Shown: positions 5,145-12,054 of the stretch, one piece after another
Position numbering within the stretch: the stretch's first letter is position 1
How the letters are laid out: every line of letters starts with the position of its first letter
NCBI GenBank assembly: GCA_013287095.1
Contig: JABDEJ010000067.1
Coordinates: forward strand, 1-12,054
Length of the DNA stretch: 12,054 bases
Reading direction: 5' to 3'
DNA from: Bacteroidota bacterium
GTDB taxonomy: Bacteria; Bacteroidota; Bacteroidia; CAILMK01
Notes under the pieces: generated by a model
What the model saw: only the letters and a program-made list of their open reading frames with translations
Told to the model about the DNA's origin: nothing
The model's database searches: none
Position numbers and translations under genes: made by a program

Positions 5145-6592
5145 AGCGTTGGATCGTCCTTTTCTTTCTTAATCATAGCAATAAGGCGTTTCAGGAAATT
5201 CCTGTAATTGAACGTAACAGAGTCCCTGTTTGCCCTGTAAGTTAGATACAAACCTATGGGCAGCAATACTATTGTTGATATCCACATTCCAGTGAACACC
5301 CCAATGGCGCCTTCCCTGGCAGCACGCTCACCGATAATAGAGATGACATAATAGATCAAAAACATGAAAATAGCTACTACGGTTGGATACCCGATTCCGC
5401 CCTTGCGAATAATGGCACCCAATGGAGCGCCGATAAAAAACAATGTGAGACAGGCGATGGAAAGCGAAAATTTGCGATGCCATTCTATTTCGTACTTCCT
5501 GATTTCCTTGTCTGAATTGTCGAGTTCTTCTGTGTAAGAATGGAACATGGTACTCAGCGATCTGGCTGTATTTTCGGCTCGAACAACAAAGTGCTTGGGA
5601 TCATTGGTTGGAACAGAATATACAAATGGTTTATTGGCTAAAGTAGATGACATCTTTATGGTCTTTGTATTGTCTTTGATGGCAGATGGATCTCGAGTCG
5701 CGAACAAGAATTGTTTCGCAAAACCAATATCCGCAATGGCTTTTCTTTTCCTAAGCGTTTTTAATGAATCCACATAATATTGCAACTGGTTCAAATTAAG
5801 CATCACCGAGTTTTCCTTGAATAGGTTTTCATCTGTTCTTTTTAACTTAAATTCAAGAAGATCAAATTTAAGCTCATAAGTTTTGAACGTAAGCCTGCTC
5901 GCGGGGTCAGTGGGATGATGACCTTCTTTGTCATCCCTCAATTCCTCATATCTTGCACCATCATTTAGTTTTAGAGCAAGCCATCTCTGGTCGGGGCTAA
6001 TCGACATTTCTCCTGATTTAGCAATAAGTACGACATCATCACCGCGTTTGTTAGTATGATCATATATCGTAACACCTTCTATTTTCTGGGATTTTTTATC
6101 CTTTTTGTCTATGTGGATACTGTAATCATCTATGCCATTATAAAATACCCCTTCTTTTATATCAAGGGCCGGCCTTGCCTGACGAACATCCCATAACAGG
6201 CTTTGAAACTTGAGATTTGCAACAGGAATGAGGTTATTTGAAAAGAAGAAATCTCCGATAGCAATCAATGAAATCAGTGTGATAAGCGGCACCATGATCC
6301 GTGCCAGGGATATTCCGGCACTTTTCAAGGCTACCAGCTCATACGATTCTGCAAGGTTGCCAAATGCCATAATAGATGAAAGAAGTATCGCAAGCGGCAA
6401 AGCTGTCGGCACAAAAGAAGCTGAAGCAAAGAATAACAGTTTAAGGATGACATACCATTCCAATCCTTTGCCAACCATGTCATCCACGTATGTCCATAAA
6501 AACTGGATGAGGATCACAAACAACACTACAAAGAATGTTGCAATGAACGGCCCCACAAAAGTGAGTATGGTAAGATTGAATATTTTTTTCAA
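5129..6592 (-). CDS. LptF/LptG-family permease of the lipopolysaccharide export ABC transporter (YjgP/YjgQ)
   Basis: Inner-membrane subunit that, with LptB, extracts lipopolysaccharide from the inner membrane and passes it to the periplasmic bridge. The 487 residues have the family architecture: three N-terminal membrane segments (about 13-33, 50-77, 98-116), a periplasmic beta-jellyroll region (about 120-370, with F-K-S/T-type strands), and three C-terminal segments (about 375-395, 402-420, 432-452). The cytoplasmic motif A-E-S-Y-E-L-V-A-L-K-S-A-G-I-S (81-95), the LptB coupling region, is present, as is GAPLGAIIRKGG. Whether it is LptF or LptG cannot be decided. The start is a TTG at 6592-6590: an in-frame TAG lies three codons upstream and the first internal ATG (residue 39) would remove the first membrane segment. 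The last residues and stop come from a heptamer repeat. The split glycosyltransferase follows 16 bases later. Confidence 0.9.
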   Translation of the reverse strand: MKKIFNLTILTFVGPFIATFFVVLFVILIQFLWTYVDDMVGKGLEWYVILKLLFFASASFVPTALPLAILLSSIMAFGNLAESYELVALKSAGISLARIMVPLITLISLIAIGDFFFSNNLIPVANLKFQSLLWDVRQARPALDIKEGVFYNGIDDYSIHIDKKDKKSQKIEGVTIYDHTNKRGDDVVLIAKSGEMSISPDQRWLALKLNDGARYEELRDDKEGHHPTDPASRLTFKTYELKFDLLEFKLKRTDENLFKENSVMLNLNQLQYYVDSLKTLRKRKAIADIGFAKQFLFATRDPSAIKDNTKTIKMSSTLANKPFVYSVPTNDPKHFVVRAENTARSLSTMFHSYTEELDNSDKEIRKYEIEWHRKFSLSIACLTLFFIGAPLGAIIRKGGIGYPTVVAIFMFLIYYVISIIGERAAREGAIGVFTGMWISTIVLLPIGLYLTYRANRDSVTFNYRNFLKRLIAMIKKEKDDPTLTPDS

Positions 6593-6699
6593 ACCTGTTC
6601 TAAACTATTTTCACACAAATACTAACGTTCACTTATTGGCCAACGTATTATTCACATGCGAAATTAAGGGATATGTTTGACAAGGGGGCATTGGGAAAT

Positions 6700-6741
6700 G
6701 ATCAATGACCAATGATCAATGATTAATGATCAATAATCAAT
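6700..6741. repeat. Heptamer repeat in the divergent gap, six units of the GATCAAT type
   Basis: Six 7-base units follow without interruption: GATCAAT, GACCAAT, GATCAAT, GATTAAT, GATCAAT and AATCAAT (6700-6741). The array lies between the divergent LptF/LptG gene and the outer-membrane protein gene, 108 bases from the TTG start and 82 bases from the ATG at 6824. The rest of the 231-base gap (6593-6823) is AT-rich and presumably holds promoters for both genes; no convincing box could be assigned. Confidence 0.85.
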
Positions 6742-6823
6742 ACTATTAACTTTCGAAAATTTACTCCTCGACATAATTCGTTAAAATATTTCTACATTTA
6801 CGAAGCGTTAACTGCACAAACCT

Positions 6824-8308
6824 ATGAATAACTTTAAAATTACACGCCTTGGCATTTTTATATTCTTAATATCTTTTTCTGCATCTGCACAAAATAAATT
6901 TGTTGACAGCATTTTTAAAAACAATAAATTAAATGCAGGTATCGAAGCTGGATATTATTACTATGGTCCATTGGGTGGTAGTGTTATTTTATTGCCATCA
7001 ATATTAAGCGTCAGGAGACCTCTTCAAACGAATATCAGGACTACCTGGGGACTTAATCCTAATACGAGCAACGATAACCTGCTTTCTGATAATCCGCTTA
7101 AGCACGCTGCCGGCTATGTGACCTTGCATTTATGTGATTATGTCAGTAAAAATGTTGATATCCTGGCTTCTATCACGGGCGAACTACGTGGCTCTTCTTA
7201 TGGTGTATTTAATACAGGAAATACAATTGTATATCCCCAACTTCGGTTGCGTTACCATGACACATTTGATGTATTTAAAAGAAAACTGGCATTTACATTT
7301 TCAGGAGGCAACTATAATAACATACGGATTGACGAAGGGCTTACGTACTATAATATTGACGCACAGGCATTTCATATTTATGCCAGTTATGGTGGATTTA
7401 CATACGAACAAATGCATATTGCGGACCTTTTGTACAGTATAGGCCTTAATATAGATGATGCCGTAACGCATTCTTTTTATTACACCAGCCGCAAAGGTAG
7501 AAAAGGCGAAATATGGAGATTTGGTATCGGATATGATGTTAACGATATCATATATACCTACAATCCAATAACCGGTAGTTATTACCAGCAATACAATTCG
7601 AATCAGTATTTCCGGAATTTCTATAATGCATACATAGCCCTCATCCCCGATTCCTCCTCACGGATTTATTTTCAGGTTTCGAATCTCGCCGGAGGACAGA
7701 TTGATGAAGCAAATTCCAATGCATTTCTCCTGGGCGCAAAAAAGGAAATTCATCAAAAAAACTTCAGGATATTTTGTCGCGGTGAAATCAGGTATTATGG
7801 AAACTATTTTAAAGAAGATTTAAATGAAGACGTTGTATATTACAGAAATACCACACAAGGGGCCGTCGCAAGTACGCCCGCTAGTTACGGAAATTCAATT
7901 GGCCCTAATTTATATCCACTCCGTAATTATGAACGCCCTTTCAGTCAGTTTGCTGCATTTACGGAAGAGCAATTTAACCCTTATAGTATCGCAGGCGCGG
8001 CTTTGTACCTTGATTGTGATTTCAGGATCTATAAACAGATCTTTTTTAAAGTTAATCTGGATATTAACTACATGACCTGGTTTTCCCCTTATGCGTCGCT
8101 TTCACAAATTCCTAATTCAGCTTCCTTTACATATCCTTTTTATAAGACAGGATTTCTATTTCAGCCGGCAAAAAATGCAAACCTTTTCATCGGAATTACC
8201 AATAAAGGAATGAACCTCGACAATACTTACCAGACATTTTATTTATTAAAAGACCCTTATTTCTATTTCGAAGTAACCAAAACGGTACAAGGATTCCTGG
8301 AGCGGTGA
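6824..8308 (+). CDS. Exported protein of unknown function, probable outer-membrane beta-barrel
   Basis: A 494-residue protein with a clear Sec signal peptide: positive N-terminus, hydrophobic core (about 9-18) and a cleavage site near S-A-S-A-Q (about 19-23), a common ending in this phylum. The mature part is rich in tyrosine, phenylalanine and asparagine and shows alternating hydrophobic strands ended by aromatic residues (for example L-N-A-G-I-E-A-G-Y-Y-Y-Y, F-R-I-F-C-R-G-E-I-R-Y-Y-G, I-F-F-K-V-N-L-D-I-N-Y-M-T-W). This is typical of outer-membrane beta-barrels, with perhaps 14-18 strands. No N-terminal plug, TonB box or sorting domain is visible. I do not recognise the family. It stands alone in the divergent gap region; the histidine kinase starts 64 bases downstream in the same direction and could share its transcript or use its own promoter. 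Confidence 0.75.
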   Translation: MNNFKITRLGIFIFLISFSASAQNKFVDSIFKNNKLNAGIEAGYYYYGPLGGSVILLPSILSVRRPLQTNIRTTWGLNPNTSNDNLLSDNPLKHAAGYVTLHLCDYVSKNVDILASITGELRGSSYGVFNTGNTIVYPQLRLRYHDTFDVFKRKLAFTFSGGNYNNIRIDEGLTYYNIDAQAFHIYASYGGFTYEQMHIADLLYSIGLNIDDAVTHSFYYTSRKGRKGEIWRFGIGYDVNDIIYTYNPITGSYYQQYNSNQYFRNFYNAYIALIPDSSSRIYFQVSNLAGGQIDEANSNAFLLGAKKEIHQKNFRIFCRGEIRYYGNYFKEDLNEDVVYYRNTTQGAVASTPASYGNSIGPNLYPLRNYERPFSQFAAFTEEQFNPYSIAGAALYLDCDFRIYKQIFFKVNLDINYMTWFSPYASLSQIPNSASFTYPFYKTGFLFQPAKNANLFIGITNKGMNLDNTYQTFYLLKDPYFYFEVTKTVQGFLER

Positions 8309-8345
8309 TTTTTCATATTTTATGGCAAGGTGGCAAGAAAAATAC

Positions 8346-8353
8346 TAATTTTG
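8346..8353 (+). promoter_or_regulatory. Possible Bacteroidota -7 promoter box (TAatTTTG) for the histidine kinase gene
   Basis: TAATTTTG is a full match to the -7 consensus TAnnTTTG and ends 19 bases before the ATG at 8373. No good TTTG -33 box lies at the usual distance. If used, the leader would be very short and the kinase would be transcribed separately from the outer-membrane protein gene. Confidence 0.3.
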
Positions 8354-8372
8354 ATGTATATATTTCTGCCTG

Positions 8373-10106
8373 ATGCACGAAAAGGAAACACTTGAATCAC
8401 TGACCGATGCCCTATTTTACTCTACCACCGAAGGGATAATTATAACCAACAGGGCTGGCGAGATCATCAAGATCAATCAGAGCGCAGAGAAGATGCTTGG
8501 ATATAATCATGATGAACTTTTAGGGGAAAAAGTGGAGATGCTTGTTCCCAAAAGAGTCGTTGATAAACATGAGGGATATCGGGACGGCTTTAACGCCCAT
8601 CCAAAAGCAAGGTCAATGGGGATGGGTATGGATCTATATGCCGTACGAAAAGATCAAACCGAATTCCCAGTAGAAATAAGCCTGAGCTATTTTAAAAGGG
8701 GGGATGAAAATTATGTGATTAGTTTTATTATTGATATTACCCACCGCAAGAAAGCCGAAAACGATATCCTCGAAGCCAAGACCAATCTTGAAATCTATGC
8801 AGAAGAGTTGAAAATGCTTCACATGGAAAGTGAGCAAAAGGTCATTGAGCGTACAGCGGAACTGGCAGCTGTCATAAAGCAACTTGAAATTACAAACGAT
8901 AACCTTGTGGGCGAGATGGCAGCTGCAAGACTTGCCAGGGAAGAAAAAGATAAAAGTCAACAGATATATTTCACTATTGGTGAAAATTATCCAAATGGAT
9001 TTATCGCCGTATTCAATAAAAACATGGAATATGTCTTTATTGAAGGTCAGTTGCTTAAAGACCTTCATATTTCAAAAGAAGAACTATTGGGAAAGAGTTT
9101 TAATGACCATTTTTCTTCAGGTTATATTAATTACATCAACCAGAATTTTCAAAAGGCTTTCAATGGGGAAAGGACTGTTTTTGAAATGGTTTTTAATGAC
9201 AGATACCTGCAGTCTTATGCGCTGCCACTCGCTGATAAAAATGGACAGGTGAACCAGGTAATGCTGGTAACACAGGACATTACTGAGCGGAAAAAAGCAG
9301 TTGAAGAAATGAGCAACGCCCTCGAAAAAGAAAAAACGTTGAATGAGCTTAAATCACGCTTTGTTTCTATGGCCTCGCATGAGTTCAGAACGCCTTTGGG
9401 TACCATACTTTCTTCTGCAAGTCTTATCAGTAAGTATAAAAGCGAGGATGATGAGGACAAAATGGTTAAGCATGTATCCCGCATAAAGTCTGCAGTGGAA
9501 AACCTGACGGGCATATTGGATGACTTTCTTTCCATCAGCAAATTGGAAGAGGGCAAGGTAAACTATAGCCCCTCCACAGTTAACATCAGAGAAATATGCG
9601 AAGAAGTAAAAGAGGAAATGCAGGTAACCGCAAAAGAAGGTCAGGATATCATTATTCAGAATAATGGCACCATTGAAACAATTGTCATTGATCGGCATAT
9701 ATTGAAAAATATCCTAATCAACCTTACCTCAAATGCCATAAAGTACTCTCCTGAAAATGAAACAGTTTTGATTCAAACTGATATCAATAAATCAAAATTC
9801 ACTATCAAGGTTACAGATCATGGCATTGGCATACCAAAAGAAGATCAAAAACATTTATTCGATACATTTTTCAGGGCTGGAAATGTTTCCAATATCCAGG
9901 GTACCGGCCTTGGCCTCAATATTGTTAAAAAATATGTGGACCTGCTGGGAGGCACCATAAGCTTTACAAGCGTTTATGAGAAAGGGACTTCTTTTACCAT
10001 TGTAGTGGATATTGAAAACCTCAAAGCACGTGAATCCATGGAACCGAGAGACGCGAATAGCTCCGGATTTGGCGGGGATAAATTATGGGCTGGGCTGGAA
10101 TTGTAA
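8373..10106 (+). CDS. Soluble PAS-PAS sensor histidine kinase
   Basis: A cytoplasmic two-component sensor kinase of 577 residues without membrane segments. Domains in order: PAS 1 (about 8-127, ending D-I-T-H-R-K-K-A-E), a coiled coil (about 128-195), PAS 2 (about 197-310, ending D-I-T-E-R-K-K-A), HisKA dimerisation domain with the phospho-acceptor H336 in S-H-E-F-R-T-P, and a HATPase_c domain. The ATP-binding boxes are intact: N box with N454, G1 box D482-x-G484-x-G486, F box around F-D-T-F-F-R-A, and G2 box G510-T-G-L-G514. No receiver domain is fused and no response regulator is encoded in the window, so it is an orphan kinase here. PAS 1 has H66 in the position of the haem ligand of FixL, but this residue is also common in PAS domains without haem. 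The last 24 residues lie beyond the kinase fold and are glycine-rich. It converges with ftsZ. Confidence 0.93.
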   Translation: MHEKETLESLTDALFYSTTEGIIITNRAGEIIKINQSAEKMLGYNHDELLGEKVEMLVPKRVVDKHEGYRDGFNAHPKARSMGMGMDLYAVRKDQTEFPVEISLSYFKRGDENYVISFIIDITHRKKAENDILEAKTNLEIYAEELKMLHMESEQKVIERTAELAAVIKQLEITNDNLVGEMAAARLAREEKDKSQQIYFTIGENYPNGFIAVFNKNMEYVFIEGQLLKDLHISKEELLGKSFNDHFSSGYINYINQNFQKAFNGERTVFEMVFNDRYLQSYALPLADKNGQVNQVMLVTQDITERKKAVEEMSNALEKEKTLNELKSRFVSMASHEFRTPLGTILSSASLISKYKSEDDEDKMVKHVSRIKSAVENLTGILDDFLSISKLEEGKVNYSPSTVNIREICEEVKEEMQVTAKEGQDIIIQNNGTIETIVIDRHILKNILINLTSNAIKYSPENETVLIQTDINKSKFTIKVTDHGIGIPKEDQKHLFDTFFRAGNVSNIQGTGLGLNIVKKYVDLLGGTISFTSVYEKGTSFTIVVDIENLKARESMEPRDANSSGFGGDKLWAGLEL

Positions 10107-10118
10107 ATTATCTCCCGA

Positions 10119-10146
10119 ATGGCCTGACCCCTAATGCCTAACGCCT
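10119..10146. repeat. Short heptamer repeat between the histidine kinase gene and ftsZ
   Basis: Four 7-base units ending in CCT follow one another: ATGGCCT, GACCCCT, AATGCCT and AACGCCT (10119-10146). They fill most of the 41-base gap between the convergent stop codons, ending 1 base before the ftsZ stop at 10148. The units resemble the minus-strand reading of the 5117-5144 repeat (GACTCCT type). No separate terminator hairpin was found in this gap. Confidence 0.6.
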
Positions 10147-10147
10147 T

Positions 10148-11605
10148 TTAATCTATATTCTCATCCAAAAACTTATTCCCTTTGCTCAGGTTGGCCTGAT
10201 TTTCTTCTGAATCTTCTGTCAGTGTATATCTTGATATTTCTGACTCTGAAGAATGAGGTATGTTTTTGAGCTTGATCTTTTTGCGTTTATAAGCAGGCTC
10301 ACGTTCCATATCATCAAGCCCCTTATTGGTTTTGATGGTTTCGCTATACTGACGAATACGCTGCAGTTTGTTTTCGTCGGATTCTTCACGAGCCGGCTTC
10401 ACAAAAGATGCTTCCAGTTCATCAATGATGGGTCTGCTTTGCTGAGGCTGTTGTTGTTGTTTCAAAACAGGCTCAGAATCCCTGACATCCTGCACTGTCC
10501 AAAGATTTGATTGTACAAATGCCTTTTCTGCCGCCGTTTTGGCAGTCTCAATTACCGGCTGCTTTGCCGGTTCCGGCTGTGGGTTATGAATAGGATCATC
10601 ATCAAGATTTACAACCTTTTTAGCTTCATTGCCTTTCAGCACACGGCTTTCAAACCCTGTAGCTATCAGCGTCACCATGATTTTTTCGCCCAGTGCTTCA
10701 TCATAACAATGTCCCCAGTTCATATCTGCATCTATACCCGCTTCTTCCTGGATATAGTTGGTAATAATCGTGATTTCATCCATCAGTATCTCGTGTGTTC
10801 CTGATGTGATGTTCAATAGAATATGGCTGGCACCATGTATATCGCTATCAGCCAACAGAGGCGAGTGTAGAGCGCCTTCGACAGCTTTTATCGCGCGATC
10901 TTCACCATCAGCAGCAGCAGAGCCCATAATCGCTACGCCGCTGTTTGACATAACCGCTTTTACATCTTCAAAATCCACGTTTATATAGCCTGACCTGGTA
11001 ATGATCTCTGCAATTCCTTTAGCTGCAGTAGCAAGGATATTATCTGCATGTGCAAAGGCAGCACCAATGGCAAAATTGCCATACATCTCCCTGAGTCTTT
11101 CGTTATTGATAACCAGGATTGTATCTACATTTTTGCGGAGATTTTCAAGTCCTTCTGTTGCCTTGTTTTTACGTTTCGGACCTTCGAAACTGAAAGGACT
11201 TGTTACGATCGCTACCGTAAGAATGCCCATCTCTTTGGCAAGCTTGGCAATGACAGGTGCAGCTCCGGTTCCGGTTCCGCCACCCATACCTGCGGTGATA
11301 AATACCATTTTGGTATTATTGGCAAATACGGCTTTCAGTTCGTCCATGCTTTCCATAGCCGCCTTTTTCCCGGTTTCAGGATCGGCTCCTGCGCCAAGTC
11401 CTTCGGTGAGGCTGTTGCCAAGTTGGATTTTTGTTGGCACCGGACTTGTTTCCAGAGACTGCGCATCGGTATTGCAAACGACAAAATCAACGCCCTTTAT
11501 CCCCAACTGGTACATGTGGTTCACAGCATTACTTCCGCCACCACCTACGCCAACTACCTTAATGATAGACGATTTCAACTTTGGTATATCAAATTCTAAG
11601 TTCAT
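10148..11605 (-). CDS. ftsZ: Cell division protein FtsZ
   Basis: Tubulin-like GTPase that polymerises into the Z ring at mid-cell and recruits the division machinery. The 485 residues include the nucleotide-binding glycine loop V-G-G-G-G-S-N (about 20-26), the tubulin signature GGGTGTG (108-114) and the T7 synergy loop N-V-D-F-E-D-V (209-215) with the catalytic aspartates D211 and D214. The globular core ends near residue 325. A long variable linker follows, with a glutamine-rich stretch near 400, and a conserved-looking terminal peptide K-F-L-D-E-N-I-D, the site that in this family binds membrane anchors such as FtsA. Length above the 380-400 of many bacteria is due to the linker, as is usual in Bacteroidota. 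ftsA lies 38 bases upstream on the same strand, the normal division-cluster order. The histidine kinase gene converges from the other side. Confidence 0.98.
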   Translation of the reverse strand: MNLEFDIPKLKSSIIKVVGVGGGGSNAVNHMYQLGIKGVDFVVCNTDAQSLETSPVPTKIQLGNSLTEGLGAGADPETGKKAAMESMDELKAVFANNTKMVFITAGMGGGTGTGAAPVIAKLAKEMGILTVAIVTSPFSFEGPKRKNKATEGLENLRKNVDTILVINNERLREMYGNFAIGAAFAHADNILATAAKGIAEIITRSGYINVDFEDVKAVMSNSGVAIMGSAAADGEDRAIKAVEGALHSPLLADSDIHGASHILLNITSGTHEILMDEITIITNYIQEEAGIDADMNWGHCYDEALGEKIMVTLIATGFESRVLKGNEAKKVVNLDDDPIHNPQPEPAKQPVIETAKTAAEKAFVQSNLWTVQDVRDSEPVLKQQQQPQQSRPIIDELEASFVKPAREESDENKLQRIRQYSETIKTNKGLDDMEREPAYKRKKIKLKNIPHSSESEISRYTLTEDSEENQANLSKGNKFLDENID

Positions 11606-11643
11606 AATTTGTTCATTAAAACTTGTGCTAAAATTAATACTAT

Positions 11644-12054
11644 TTATTCAGAGTAGTCATCAAGATCTTCTTCTTCGAGCCATTTTTTTCCCTTTGCAAA
11701 GATAGAGTCAAACCACCTTCTTTTTTTCAAAGGTTCTGAGTTTATCACAACTGTTTTTTCATTCCCGACTTCATGGATTTTCTTTTCAGGCGCAAAGCCT
11801 TTTAAAGTAAGACCAATACATGTGGCGTAGATGGGGCTGTTTACTTCTTCAACCATGCCCTGGCTTAAATGTTCGTTCGGATAGCCGATTCTTGCATCCA
11901 ATCCGGTAACATATTCTACAAGCTGTGCCAGATGTTTCAATTGCGAACCACCACCCGTGATCACGATACCAGCGATAAGTTTTTTCTCATATCCGCTGGC
12001 TTTGATCTCATAGTGAACGTGCTCAAATATTTCCTCAACCCTAGCCTGGATGAT
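11644..12054 (-). CDS. ftsA: Cell division protein FtsA, C-terminal part, cut by the window edge
   Basis: The minus-strand frame is open from base 12054 to the TAA at 11646-11644, giving the last 136 residues; the start lies outside the window. FtsA is an actin-like ATPase that anchors FtsZ to the membrane. The fragment starts with I-I-Q-A-R-V-E-E-I-F-E-H-V, continues with the actin-family phosphate/adenosine motif I-V-I-T-G-G-G-S-Q-L (about 31-40) and ends with a charged tail (W-F-D-S-I-F-A-K-G-K-K-W-L-E-E-E, then D-L-D-D-Y-S-E). The W-F/I-F/W-L pattern near the end is in keeping with the membrane-binding amphipathic helix of FtsA. An internal GTG at 11964 is not the true start, because the conserved sequence continues upstream. 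It is most likely co-transcribed with ftsZ. Confidence 0.95.
   Translation of the reverse strand: MIQARVEEIFEHVHYEIKASGYEKKLIAGIVITGGGSQLKHLAQLVEYVTGLDARIGYPNEHLSQGMVEEVNSPIYATCIGLTLKGFAPEKKIHEVGNEKTVVINSEPLKKRRWFDSIFAKGKKWLEEEDLDDYSE

Noticed and set aside
6210..6680. Plus-strand 156-residue frame antisense to the LptF/LptG gene
   Set aside because: It is a shadow of the permease gene running into the intergenic region; no domain is recognisable and the real gene on the other strand is certain.
6777..6800. Promoter for the outer-membrane protein gene (TTCG, then TACATTTA at 6793-6800)
   Set aside because: The -7 box has a mismatch at its last base and the spacing to the possible -33 box is only 12 bases; not better than chance in AT-rich DNA.
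11606..11643. Separate promoter for ftsZ in the ftsA-ftsZ gap
   Set aside because: A TAATTTTA stretch is present on the minus strand, but it misses the final G of the consensus and the 38-base gap fits simple co-transcription.
11001..11705. Long plus-strand open frames opposite ftsZ (also 10253-10988 and 11048-11599)
   Set aside because: They are mirror frames of the ftsZ coding sequence, with no recognisable domain and the wrong composition.

Overview
The window reads as a chromosomal segment of a Bacteroidota bacterium. The class or order is not certain; Chitinophagia/Sphingobacteriia-like is my inference. The evidence is a type IX secretion type-B C-terminal sorting domain at the left edge, a TlpA-like thioredoxin with a DUF4369-type N-terminus, FtsA and FtsZ with Bacteroidota-style tails, A-rich regions before start codons instead of strong Shine-Dalgarno sites, and TAnnTTTG boxes upstream of some genes.

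Layout. 2-286 (+) is the end of a large secreted or surface protein. 290-513 is a non-coding heptanucleotide repeat region. 604-2076 (+) is a secreted thioredoxin-like protein and 2113-3453 (+) a GT-B glycosyltransferase. 3573-3890 (+) is a small, very acidic protein of unknown function. On the minus strand, 5129-6592 is an LptF/LptG-family permease, followed downstream by a second GT-B glycosyltransferase (5112-3900) that is split by a one-base frameshift. 6824-8308 (+) is an exported, probable outer-membrane beta-barrel protein. 8373-10106 (+) is a soluble double-PAS histidine kinase. ftsZ (11605-10148) and the 3' end of ftsA (12054-11644) lie on the minus strand at the right edge and form the end of a division gene cluster.

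How the genes relate. Most of the content concerns the cell envelope: lipopolysaccharide transport, glycosyl transfer, secreted redox chemistry, an outer-membrane protein and cell division. No defence island, prophage, transposase, CRISPR array, tRNA or rRNA was seen. The genes themselves are ordinary.

The unusual material is between the genes. Four gaps carry short tandem arrays with an exact 7-bp period (290-513, 5117-5144, 6700-6741, 10119-10146). Their units differ but share a loose skeleton: purine, A, pyrimidine, three variable bases, T. Two GC-rich palindromic elements are also present (about 118-171 and 3494-3528), one of them read in frame inside the sorting domain. One heptamer array supplies the last codons and the stop codon of the LptF/LptG gene. 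These small repeats are the best candidates for a second look; I do not see a clear new protein-based system.
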